The notes: generated by a model from the letters alone, not told the origin. A stretch of DNA of 12,794 nt from Firmicutes bacterium UBA3738 (GCA_002372505.1 DFGY01000076.1:1-12794), one strand, 5' to 3'; shown: positions 1 through 5,121, counted from the first letter of the stretch. Made by a program: numbers and translations.

Positions 1-7
1 CCTAAAA

Positions 8-36
8 CTGTCAAAGATGGGAGTTTATCATACAAT
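8..36 (+). promoter_or_regulatory. Candidate promoter of the XRE regulator gene
   Basis: CTGTCA at 8-13 and TACAAT at 31-36 are separated by 17 bases, resembling sigma-A boxes. A start of transcription near 43 would put the palindrome at 45-62 directly at the start site. Assigned by eye only. Confidence 0.5.
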
Positions 37-44
37 AATTTCTT

Positions 45-62
45 TGTCTACCATCGTAGACA
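45..62. promoter_or_regulatory. Palindrome, possible operator of the XRE regulator
   Basis: TGTCTAC-CATC-GTAGACA is a perfect 7-base inverted repeat with a 4-base centre. It lies between the candidate -10 box and the ribosome binding site of the XRE gene, where binding would block transcription. Autoregulation is inferred from position and from the habit of small XRE repressors; the protein that binds is unknown. Confidence 0.45.
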
Positions 63-109
63 TAACAGCCGTACGTTTCTCTTATTATTTGTTTGGGGAG
101 GTACCCGAA

Positions 110-367
110 ATGAATGATAACGACTATGGCTACGACAAAGAAGCAATTGGACTGACTATAGAACATTTACGTAAAAAGAAAGGACTTTCACAGGAAGTCC
201 TTAGTAGTTTTGCCAATATTGCCAGAAGTCATCTTTCCATGATTGAAACCGGGCAAAAGCAACCTAATTTAGAAACCATATGGCGCCTGGCCGATGCCCT
301 TGAACTCCGACCTTACGAACTGGTTAAATTAATTGAAGAAGAAAGCCAGAAAAAATCTAAACGTTGA
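110..367 (+). CDS. Small XRE-family helix-turn-helix regulator
   Basis: An 85-residue DNA-binding protein, essentially a single lambda-repressor-like HTH domain. The segment with LRKKKGLSQEVLSSFANI, then HLSMIETGQKQPN and IWRLADAL, is the classic five-helix XRE pattern (about residues 14-70), followed by a short Lys-rich tail. No ligand or protease domain is present, so it is likely a simple repressor or an orphan regulator. The start at 110 was chosen over an upstream in-frame ATG at 17 because GGGGAGGT (95-102) sits 7 bases before it and because the extra N-terminal residues resemble no domain. The gene overlaps a 19-bp direct repeat at its 3' end and converges on folP. Targets are unknown; a palindrome at 45-62 suggests self-control. 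Confidence 0.85.
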   Translation: MNDNDYGYDKEAIGLTIEHLRKKKGLSQEVLSSFANIARSHLSMIETGQKQPNLETIWRLADALELRPYELVKLIEEESQKKSKR

Positions 368-376
368 GTATTGCCT
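358..376. repeat. 19-bp direct repeat, left copy
   Basis: TAAACGTTGAGTATTGCCT is identical to 601-619, exactly 243 bases away. This copy overlaps the last codons and TGA stop of the XRE gene. Read on the minus strand it repeats the last folP codons (AILNV-stop). It may be a target duplication or an attachment core bounding the 243-bp insert. Confidence 0.9.
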
Positions 377-420
377 TGAGCAAAGGAAATTCAAACCCAT
401 GCGTCGCTAAAAGACTTATA

Positions 421-540
421 AAAGGAATAAAATCGGATATTTGATTTGCCAAAAAAGGAATAAAATCGGATACTTGATTAGGCAAAAAAGGAATAAAATC
501 AGACATTATATTTGTCGAAAAAGGAACAAAATCGGATATT
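421..540. repeat. Four tandem copies of a 33-bp repeat
   Basis: A core AGGAATAAAATCGGATA recurs at an exact 33-base period: the GG of each copy lies at 424, 457, 490 and 523. The copies differ by a few substitutions, most in copy 3. Because 33 is a multiple of three, the reading frame is kept through the array; on the minus strand it reads SDF(I/V)PF in every copy. Confidence 0.9.
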
Positions 541-599
541 GCAGCGCGTAATTTACAATTACTGGCAAAAGATAAAAAGAGAAACGTCCCCCTGTCATC

Positions 600-1421
600 T
601 TAAACGTTGAGTATTGCCTCCGTCATCCTGACTGCTCTGAGGTTCTCTTTTACATCGTGAACCCGAAGAATTGAACATCCCTTCATTACGCCTATGACGC
701 TTGTGGCGATTGTGCCTTCCACTCTTTCGTCTGCAGGCAGATCAAGGGTCAGACCTATCATGGATTTTCTCGATGTTCCGAGAAGCCATGGGAATCCTAA
801 GTCATTCATCCCCTCAAGTTCATTCATTAGAACGAGATTCTGCTCGTATGTTTTGCCAAATCCAATACCGGGATCGAGAATTATATTTTCCCTCTTCACG
901 CCAGCGCTTAGCGCTATATCCACACTCTCTTTTAGTGCATCGAAAACTTGGGCCGGATAATTATCATATTCCGTGCTCTCTCTGTTATGCATGAGAATGC
1001 ACGGTACGTCTGCGTCTGCCACCACAACCGCCATTTCGCCATCATACTTAAATCCCCAGATGTCGTTTAGAATATCTGCGCCGGCTTTAATTCCGGCAGC
1101 TGCCACTTCGCTCTTGTAAGTGTCCAGGGACACGGGAATGTCAAAGCGGGCCTTCACCGCTTCGATTATGGGAAGGACTCTTTCTATTTCCTCGCTGACG
1201 CTTATCTGCTCATGGCCCGGTCTTGTGGACTCGCCACCAATATCGATAATGTCCGCTCCTTCATCTATCATTTCTTCGGCGTGTCTGAGAGCCGCGTCTA
1301 CTCCGTTCCACTTACCACCATCGGAAAAGGAATCGGGAGTAACGTTAAGGATACCCATGATCAGGCATCTCTGCCATTCAGCCGATTCATTATTTCTATT
1401 TAACAATTCATTTACATTCAT
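600..1421 (-). CDS. folP: Dihydropteroate synthase
   Basis: Cytoplasmic enzyme that condenses 6-hydroxymethyl-dihydropterin diphosphate with p-aminobenzoate to dihydropteroate; the target of sulfonamides. The 273-residue TIM-barrel protein shows the full family signature: NVTPDSFSDGG (26-36), GGESTRPG (62-69, the pABA/sulfa loop), ILND (117-120), MHNR (144-147), DPGIGFGK (183-190), GTSRKS (215-220) and RVHD (253-256). Length is normal. It is the last gene of the folE-HD-folP operon, starting 5 bases after the HD gene's stop, with only a weak AAAAAAG site, so translation is probably coupled. The folB and folK genes often found next to it are absent; instead a 243-bp repeat insert follows the stop codon. 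Regulated with folE by the THF riboswitch. Confidence 0.97.
   Translation of the reverse strand: MNVNELLNRNNESAEWQRCLIMGILNVTPDSFSDGGKWNGVDAALRHAEEMIDEGADIIDIGGESTRPGHEQISVSEEIERVLPIIEAVKARFDIPVSLDTYKSEVAAAGIKAGADILNDIWGFKYDGEMAVVVADADVPCILMHNRESTEYDNYPAQVFDALKESVDIALSAGVKRENIILDPGIGFGKTYEQNLVLMNELEGMNDLGFPWLLGTSRKSMIGLTLDLPADERVEGTIATSVIGVMKGCSILRVHDVKENLRAVRMTEAILNV
601..619. repeat. 19-bp direct repeat, right copy
   Basis: Second copy of TAAACGTTGAGTATTGCCT (first at 358-376). Here it contains the last six codons and most of the stop codon of folP. Flanking bases on both sides differ from the left copy, so the match ends sharply. Confidence 0.9.
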
Positions 1422-1426
1422 CTTTT

Positions 1427-1912
1427 TTACACCGTCAATTTCAGATTCTTCTTTTCTTCCGGCCAGTTACACGTATCTGCTGCCGGGCAGGCAAAACACG
1501 GTCTCGTTCTTTTGTCCGCTTCGTAGAGAACCTCCGCCAGCTTCATTCCGCTGTCCTTAATCCTGTGAGCCGCAATAGCCATTATAATCTCCGCCACTTC
1601 AGCATCTTTGTATCCGCAGTCGGGAAGAATTCTCTGTGCTATTTCTACTCCCGCCTGGTCGTGTGGCGTGCCGTCAGTGTATTCCCTGGCACGGCCAAGG
1701 TCATGGGTCAACGCCGCCCCATACATTACATCGGCGGGAATGTCATAATCCCTTTCGAGAATAAAAATCATGCCGGCCCTGGCCACATCTAAAAAGTGTG
1801 CCATGTCGTGCCGGCAATAGATTCTATCTTTTTCCTGTTCTTCTATTATGCTTAGAGTTTTTATGAACAGCTCGTGTTCGATTATTTTACTCGCCTTACT
1901 TAGCTCGGGCAT
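1427..1912 (-). CDS. HD-domain phosphohydrolase of the folate operon
   Basis: A 161-residue HD-superfamily metal-dependent phosphohydrolase. Probable metal ligands are His35 or His39 (CRHDMAHF), His70-Asp71 (LTHDLGRA), His84, His116 and Asp133. The C-terminus has a Cys cluster, C139-x2-C142-x5-C148 (PCFACPAADTCNW), that could bind a metal. The gene lies 13 bases after folE and 5 before folP, with AAAGGA ahead of its ATG, so it is clearly in the folate operon. Between FolE and the aldolase FolB a pyrophosphate/phosphate must be removed from dihydroneopterin triphosphate; in many bacteria the enzyme is unassigned. A role for this HD protein in that step is an inference from context. Alternatives are nucleotide or signalling-nucleotide hydrolysis. 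Confidence 0.85.
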   Translation of the reverse strand: MPELSKASKIIEHELFIKTLSIIEEQEKDRIYCRHDMAHFLDVARAGMIFILERDYDIPADVMYGAALTHDLGRAREYTDGTPHDQAGVEIAQRILPDCGYKDAEVAEIIMAIAAHRIKDSGMKLAEVLYEADKRTRPCFACPAADTCNWPEEKKNLKLTV

Positions 1913-1925
1913 AATTATCTATCCT

Positions 1926-2486
1926 TTACATTCCGCCAATCATTCTCATAGCACGATCTGTGAGAGCCGGATTGTCTGCAAACTCACCACGGCAAACATA
2001 GGTCATGGTCTGAGTCCCGGGCTTCTTCACTCCACGCATGGACATGCACATGTGCTCAGCTTCAATTACTACAAGGACGCCCTTTGCATTCAGGTTCTCC
2101 ATTATTGCGTCGGCAATCTGAGCATTCATGTTCTCCTGTATCTGGGCTCTACGGGCATAGGCATCTACAGTGCGAGCCAGCTTGCTCAGCCCGGCAACCT
2201 TGCCATTTGGAATGTATGCAATGTGTGCCTTGCCGAAGAATGGGAGCAGGTGATGCTCACACAAAGAATAGAAATGAATATCTTTCTCCAAAACTATGTC
2301 ACTGTTGGCGCAGTTAAAGGTCACTGAAAGCGCTTCTTTAGCCGCCTCATCCGTTCCTGCGAATAGCTCTTCGCACATGCGGGATATTCTCTCCGGCGTT
2401 CCGACAAGTCCTTCGCGCTCCGGATCTTCACCAACTGCCTCGAGCAGCATTTTAACTGCAGTTTCCACCTTTTGCTTGTCTACCAT
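1926..2486 (-). CDS. folE: GTP cyclohydrolase I
   Basis: Converts GTP to 7,8-dihydroneopterin triphosphate, the first step of folate synthesis; a cytoplasmic homodecamer in characterised members. The 186-residue sequence carries the zinc site Cys76 and His79 (SLCEHHLLPFFGKAHIAYIP) and Cys147 (EAEHMCMSMRG), plus the catalytic core GLSKLARTVDAYARR and the C-terminal GVKKPGTQT. It is a type IA enzyme of normal length. The start at 2486 has a strong site, AAGGAGA, 7 bases upstream. First gene of the folE-HD-folP operon; its leader holds a tetrahydrofolate riboswitch and terminator, so the pathway is probably shut off by its own end product. Confidence 0.97.
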   Translation of the reverse strand: MVDKQKVETAVKMLLEAVGEDPEREGLVGTPERISRMCEELFAGTDEAAKEALSVTFNCANSDIVLEKDIHFYSLCEHHLLPFFGKAHIAYIPNGKVAGLSKLARTVDAYARRAQIQENMNAQIADAIMENLNAKGVLVVIEAEHMCMSMRGVKKPGTQTMTYVCRGEFADNPALTDRAMRMIGGM

Positions 2487-2559
2487 CTTTACTTCTCCTT
2501 ATCCACGTACAAGCAATATTTTCTAAACTTCAGGGAAACTAACGCCACCTCTTTGCACT

Positions 2560-2584
2560 AAAAAAACGGGTATTTGGCCCCGTG
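2560..2584 (-). terminator. Rho-independent terminator of the THF riboswitch
   Basis: On the minus strand ACGGG pairs with CCCGT around an 8-base loop and is followed by seven T (2560-2566). A competing pairing exists: an upstream CCCGT (about 2596-2600), at the aptamer's 3' edge, can pair with the same ACGGG. Ligand-closed P1 would hide part of that strand and let the terminator form, as expected for an OFF switch. Confidence 0.8.
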
Positions 2585-2590
2585 TTCACT

Positions 2591-2693
2591 AGCAACGGGA
2601 TGCGGGATGCACACCGCAGCACCTCCTGGCGCCTTCGTTTCCCGGTCATCTCCCTGTTCCGGGAACACTATACGCGTACAACCCTACTTTGCC
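2591..2693 (-). promoter_or_regulatory. Tetrahydrofolate (THF) riboswitch aptamer upstream of folE
   Basis: Read on the minus strand, the leader shows the THF-I pattern in order: GCAA closing strand, AGTAGGG, ACGCGTATAGTG, a perfect 7-bp stem TTCCCGG/CCGGGAA around a loop with a GGGAGATG segment, ACGAAG, GGTGCTGCGGTG, and TGCATCCCGC. TTGC at its end pairs with the opening GCAA. Its position directly before folE fits the known use of this class in folate genes of Firmicutes. Exact boundaries are approximate. Matched by memory of the consensus, not by a covariance model. Confidence 0.85.
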
Positions 2694-2702
2694 TGAAATC
2701 TG

Positions 2703-2736
2703 ATTATATAGTATTACAATGGTTAGGATAATGCAA
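2703..2736 (-). promoter_or_regulatory. Candidate promoter of the folate operon
   Basis: On the minus strand TATAAT (2703-2708) lies about 10 bases before the riboswitch. TTGCAT (2731-2736) is 22 bases from it but exactly 17 bases from an overlapping TACTAT, so either -10 could be used. The position just ahead of the aptamer supports a promoter here; the exact boxes are uncertain. Confidence 0.45.
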
Positions 2737-2812
2737 CACCTAAGAGCTTAAATGTTCGTATGAATAATAATCAAATCAAAATTGAGCAATTGTTCATCAG
2801 CCCTCAAAATTA

Positions 2813-3682
2813 TCAATCAATAAACTTTTTTATCTCCTTAAAATCTACCTTGCACTTTCCATCCGAAATACCAATGGGGACTTCGTCTTCAAAGGTAAAT
2901 GCTCTAATATCCATTTCTTTGGCGGACGCAAATGTATAAACGATTACCTGTCCGTTCTTCGGATCTACAATCCAATACTCCTTGCAACCTGCCCTCCTGT
3001 ATACCTCAAGCTTTTCCACGCAGTCTTTGTTTCTGGTGGAATCGGATAACACTTCAAGGACAAAATCCGGACCGCCAACTATATTATCTTCCGTGATAAT
3101 CGATTGGTCGCAGCAAATCATTACATCAGGCTGTACAACTGAATCTTCCTCATCACCTATACCTTCTACCACAACATCCAAAGGAGACATGAGTACTTCG
3201 CATTCCGAATCATGTTCTCTTTGACATTGGATGATTTGTTCAGCAATACGAAGCACGATTCTCTGATGTTTGACTCTGGGCGCCGCCATATTATGGAACA
3301 CCCCGTTTATCAGCTCTACCCTTGCCTCATCAGGCAGCGCAAAATAATCTTCTTTGGTAAACTTCTTTTTTGTTACATTTGTCCTGCCTGTACTGCATTT
3401 AATCGCTTCTTCTTTGACGACTCCGCGGTTGTCTACAATATCGAAATCAGCACCGCTGTCAGTAAAGTACTTACGATTGGGATAGAAATTCTCCCCATCT
3501 GTATATATGCGACTAAGGAATACGTCCGAAAGAGCCTCTAACGTGTGCCGCCTTGGTGCCTTAATCTGTCCGCTCATAACTTTCTGTACAGTGCTGAGAG
3601 GAAGATGACTCATCCGCGCCATATCTTCATTTGTGTAGCCGAACTCTTTTTTCAGTTTTATGATATCGCTTAGCTTTAACAT
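2813..3682 (-). CDS. Fusion of XRE-type HTH and Uma2-family nuclease-fold domain
   Basis: A 289-residue protein with two parts. Residues 1-56 form an HTH (IIKLKKEFGYTNEDMARMSHLPLSTVQKVMSG). Residues about 107-275 are a Uma2/DUF820 domain of the PD-(D/E)xK nuclease fold, with RVELINGV (Glu123), VVQPDVMIC (Asp186), FVLEVLS (Glu210) and EYWIVDP (236-241). These acidic residues match the family's proposed active site. The biochemical role of Uma2 proteins is largely unknown; DNA cleavage is inferred from fold. The start has GGAGGGG 4-5 bases upstream and a good own promoter, so it is a single-gene unit. The HTH suggests the domain is brought to specific DNA or that the protein is autoregulated; a direct repeat at 3768-3786 is a candidate site. 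Confidence 0.85.
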   Translation of the reverse strand: MLKLSDIIKLKKEFGYTNEDMARMSHLPLSTVQKVMSGQIKAPRRHTLEALSDVFLSRIYTDGENFYPNRKYFTDSGADFDIVDNRGVVKEEAIKCSTGRTNVTKKKFTKEDYFALPDEARVELINGVFHNMAAPRVKHQRIVLRIAEQIIQCQREHDSECEVLMSPLDVVVEGIGDEEDSVVQPDVMICCDQSIITEDNIVGGPDFVLEVLSDSTRNKDCVEKLEVYRRAGCKEYWIVDPKNGQVIVYTFASAKEMDIRAFTFEDEVPIGISDGKCKVDFKEIKKFID

Positions 3683-3730
3683 TTCCCCTCCGTATAAAGG
3701 TCAAAGACTATAGCGGTTTTACTTAAGCAT

Positions 3731-3759
3731 ATTGTAGCACGGTATGCAGCCTTAATCAA
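3731..3759 (-). promoter_or_regulatory. Promoter of the XRE-Uma2 gene
   Basis: On the minus strand TTGATT (3754-3759) and TACAAT (3731-3736) are 17 bases apart, with the extended -10 bases TGC just before TACAAT. A start near 3724 gives a leader of about 40 bases to the ATG at 3682. Confidence 0.7.
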
Positions 3760-3767
3760 ACCATAAA

Positions 3768-3786
3768 ATTGCCATAATATTGCCAT
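3768..3786. repeat. Direct repeat of ATTGCCAT between two divergent promoters
   Basis: ATTGCCAT occurs at 3768-3775 and 3779-3786, an 11-base period, about one helical turn. It lies just upstream of the -35 boxes of both the Uma2 gene (-) and mnmM (+). A regulator, perhaps the XRE-Uma2 protein, could bind here; this is only a positional argument. Confidence 0.4.
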
Positions 3787-3816
3787 TTGTACATTTTGCT
3801 TCGTTGTCGCGAGTTT

Positions 3817-3827
3817 TGTGCTATTAT
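3817..3827 (+). promoter_or_regulatory. Extended -10 promoter of mnmM, apparently leaderless
   Basis: TGTGCTATTAT matches the TRTGnTATAAT extended -10 form. No good -35 is seen at 16-18 bases. A start 7 bases after the -10 falls on about 3834, the A of the mnmM ATG, so the mRNA would have almost no leader; no Shine-Dalgarno sequence precedes the ATG. Confidence 0.6.
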
Positions 3828-3833
3828 ATCCAC

Positions 3834-4400
3834 ATGTTCAATCTAACGGTAACTGAAAGATGCCACAGGATTCTGGCAGAATATATAAAAGAAGGCGATG
3901 TAGCTGTGGACTGCACAGCCGGCAACGGCCACGACACGCTGTTTCTCGCCCGGGCTGTTGGTGAAGCTGGAATGGTCTATGCTTTCGATGTGCAAAAAGA
4001 AGCAATCGAAAATACATCCCGGCTTCTTTCTAAAAGCGGAATTGATATTTCGAATGTTTCGCTCATTTGTGATTCCCATGCAAATCTTGCCGATTACATA
4101 TCTCGCCCAAATATCATAATGTATAACCTGGGCTATATGCCCGGCGGAGATCATAGCATTACAACAACGGAGACTGACACTTTAAAGTCTCTTGAGATTG
4201 CTTTAGATTTAATCGCTCCAGGTGGCGTTATTTCTGTAATCGCCTATCCCGGTCACGCGGAAGGTGCCAGGGAAATGGATTCTATAAAGTCTTTACTAAG
4301 CGAGCTTAAGCCCGACAAATTTGAAGTTGTAACCATTACTCAAGACAACAGGAAAAACGCACCGGTACTGTTTCTTATTTCTGCACATCACGATTTGTAA
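3834..4400 (+). CDS. mnmM: SAM-dependent tRNA methyltransferase MnmM (YtqB family)
   Basis: A 188-residue class I methyltransferase of the family once called putative rRNA methylase (PF06962). Motif I is DCTAGNGHDT (26-35), the acidic residue after strand 2 is in YAFDVQ (49-54), and the family hallmark NLGYMPGGDHSITT is at 98-111 with AYPGH at 137-141. Members YtqB/MnmM of Bacillus subtilis and Staphylococcus methylate the 5-aminomethyl group of (s2)U34 in tRNA wobble position, completing mnm5(s2)U. The start at 3834 was preferred over an in-frame ATG at 3780 because family members begin close to this N-terminus and the promoter -10 lies between the two. The 3' end overlaps the convergent HicB gene by 26 bases. 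Confidence 0.85.
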   Translation: MFNLTVTERCHRILAEYIKEGDVAVDCTAGNGHDTLFLARAVGEAGMVYAFDVQKEAIENTSRLLSKSGIDISNVSLICDSHANLADYISRPNIIMYNLGYMPGGDHSITTTETDTLKSLEIALDLIAPGGVISVIAYPGHAEGAREMDSIKSLLSELKPDKFEVVTITQDNRKNAPVLFLISAHHDL

Positions 4401-4785
4401 TATATTCCGATATTGTTTCACGCACCACCTTGGAAAGACTGAGGTTTGTTTTTTCTATATAAGTATTCATGTAAGATGGTATCGTAATGTTTTTCCTTAC
4501 AGCCTTACCACCGTATTTCTCGGCATAAGCATCCATATCCAATACCAGCAAGTTAACAATCTCATTCTTTTCGACTTTAATATCATTAATATCGCTTGCT
4601 TTAGGAATATCATTACCATCTTCTAATTCGTCAAGTACCCAACCTGAAGCTGCATCTGTTCCCATTATAATGGCATCGGCCAATGAGTCCCCTTCACTTA
4701 CACATCCCGGTAGATCCGGGACTCGCACTGTATAGCCCGACCCATCATCGAAGGGAGAAAAAACTGCCGGGTATAGTAGTTTCAT
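4375..4785 (-). CDS. HicB-family antitoxin-like protein, no HicA partner
   Basis: A 136-residue protein with an N-terminal HicB fold (YPAVFSPFDDGSGYTVRVPDLPGCVSEGDSLADA, residues 5-38) and a C-terminal ribbon-helix-helix segment (about 97-131: KNITIPSYMNTYIEKTNLSLSKVVRETISEYI). In type II HicAB modules HicB neutralises the HicA mRNA interferase and represses the operon by binding a palindrome. No hicA-sized gene occurs on either side: 4786-4887 holds only the promoter and a tRNA terminator, and the 3' end runs into mnmM. It is therefore an orphan, either a relic or a free-standing regulator. The ATG has AAGGTG 6-7 bases upstream. A palindrome overlaps its promoter. Confidence 0.85.
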   Translation of the reverse strand: MKLLYPAVFSPFDDGSGYTVRVPDLPGCVSEGDSLADAIIMGTDAASGWVLDELEDGNDIPKASDINDIKVEKNEIVNLLVLDMDAYAEKYGGKAVRKNITIPSYMNTYIEKTNLSLSKVVRETISEYITNRDVQK

Positions 4786-4805
4786 ATTATCACCTTCCCT
4801 ATCGC

Positions 4806-4834
4806 ATTATACGCACTATGCGCATACTTTTCAA
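4806..4834 (-). promoter_or_regulatory. Promoter of the hicB-like gene
   Basis: On the minus strand TTGAAA (4829-4834) and TATAAT (4806-4811) are 17 bases apart, close to consensus. The -35 box begins only three bases beyond the T-run of the upstream tRNA terminator, so the two units are packed tightly but separately transcribed. Confidence 0.8.
4808..4826. promoter_or_regulatory. Palindromic operator overlapping the hicB promoter
   Basis: TATACGCA-CTA-TGCGCATA is an inverted repeat of 8 bases with one mismatch, filling the -10 and spacer of the promoter. A ribbon-helix-helix protein bound here would block RNA polymerase. HicB autorepression through such sites is known in the family; binding by this protein is inferred. 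Confidence 0.65.
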
Positions 4835-4837
4835 GAC

Positions 4838-4878
4838 AAAAAAGAACCATTTCACAATTGCTTGATCACTTGGTTCTT
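4838..4878 (-). terminator. Rho-independent terminator of tRNA-Arg
   Basis: On the minus strand AAGAACCA (4871-4878) pairs with TGGTTCTT (4842-4849) around a 21-base loop; the run of T ends at 4838. It starts 10 bases after the tRNA's CCA end. Confidence 0.8.
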
Positions 4879-4887
4879 CATCGTATT

Positions 4888-4963
4888 TGGTACGCCCGGC
4901 GGGATTCGAACCCGCGACCTTCACATTCGGAGTGTGCTACTCTATCCCCTGAGCTACGGGCGT
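4888..4963 (-). tRNA. tRNA-Arg(CCG)
   Basis: A 76-base cloverleaf with encoded CCA (4888-4890). Acceptor ACGCCCG/CGGGCGT is fully paired, D-stem GCTC/GAGT, anticodon loop CTCCGAA with anticodon CCG (reads the CGG codon), variable loop AGGTC, T-arm GCGGG-TTCGAAT-CCCGC, discriminator A. The first anticodon-stem pair is G27-A43, a mismatch; the other four pairs are Watson-Crick. It has its own promoter and terminator. Confidence 0.95.
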
Positions 4964-4978
4964 ACATCTGCGGGAAAG

Positions 4979-4989
4979 ATTATAACACA
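4979..4989 (-). promoter_or_regulatory. Extended -10 promoter of tRNA-Arg
   Basis: On the minus strand TGTGTTATAAT is a full match to the extended -10 consensus TRTGnTATAAT, 15 bases upstream of the tRNA 5' end. The -35 region has only a weak TGCAAA, and a small inverted repeat GCAGA-ATAAA-TCTGC (5005-5019) lies there. Confidence 0.75.
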
Positions 4990-5050
4990 AAAGGTGCATT
5001 ATTTGCAGAATAAATCTGCGGTTTTGTTGAAAACGCAAAAATTCAACTTT

Positions 5051-5082
5051 AATTTTTTTGAAAATGAATTTTTTTGAAAATG
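5051..5082. repeat. Two exact 16-bp A/T tandem repeats upstream of the met promoter
   Basis: AATTTTTTTGAAAATG occurs twice without a gap, followed by a partial third copy AATTTT. The block ends 10 bases before the -35 box of the methionine operon, where an UP element or curved DNA would act. Confidence 0.85.
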
Positions 5083-5092
5083 AATTTTCTTA

Positions 5093-5121
5093 TTGACAGA
5101 CACAATTCATCATGTTATAGT
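5093..5121 (+). promoter_or_regulatory. Promoter of the methionine operon
   Basis: TTGACA (5093-5098) and TATAGT (5116-5121) are separated by 17 bases, with the extended -10 TGT just before the -10. Transcription should start near 5128, leaving about 33 bases before the leader peptide's ATG. Confidence 0.88.

Larger units (their letters stand above)
357..599 (-). other. Open reading frame in phase with folP, containing 11-residue repeats
   Basis: On the minus strand, directly after the folP TAA (600-602), the same frame stays open for 80 codons until TAG at 357-359. The translation begins DDRGTFLFLSF and holds four tandem units of the form SDFIPFLANQI. It ends LLKAILNV, repeating the folP terminus (TEAILNV). 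An internal ATG at 504-506 would give a 49-residue product but has no ribosome binding site, so an independent gene is unlikely. It could be a decayed C-terminal extension, an inserted repeat element or a readthrough product. No recognised domain. The frame is visible; expression is not shown. Confidence 0.5.

Noticed and set aside
421..540. CRISPR array
   Set aside because: The 33-base units follow one another directly with no unique spacers, and no cas genes are near.
1120..1560. Plus-strand ORF of 146 codons across folP and the HD gene
   Set aside because: Shadow of two well-supported minus-strand genes; no binding site or domain.
4862..5077. A plus-strand ORF whose translation includes GTPGGIRTRDLHIRSVL
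   Set aside because: It is the reverse strand of tRNA-Arg; this kind of peptide is a well-known false gene produced by translating antisense tRNA sequence.
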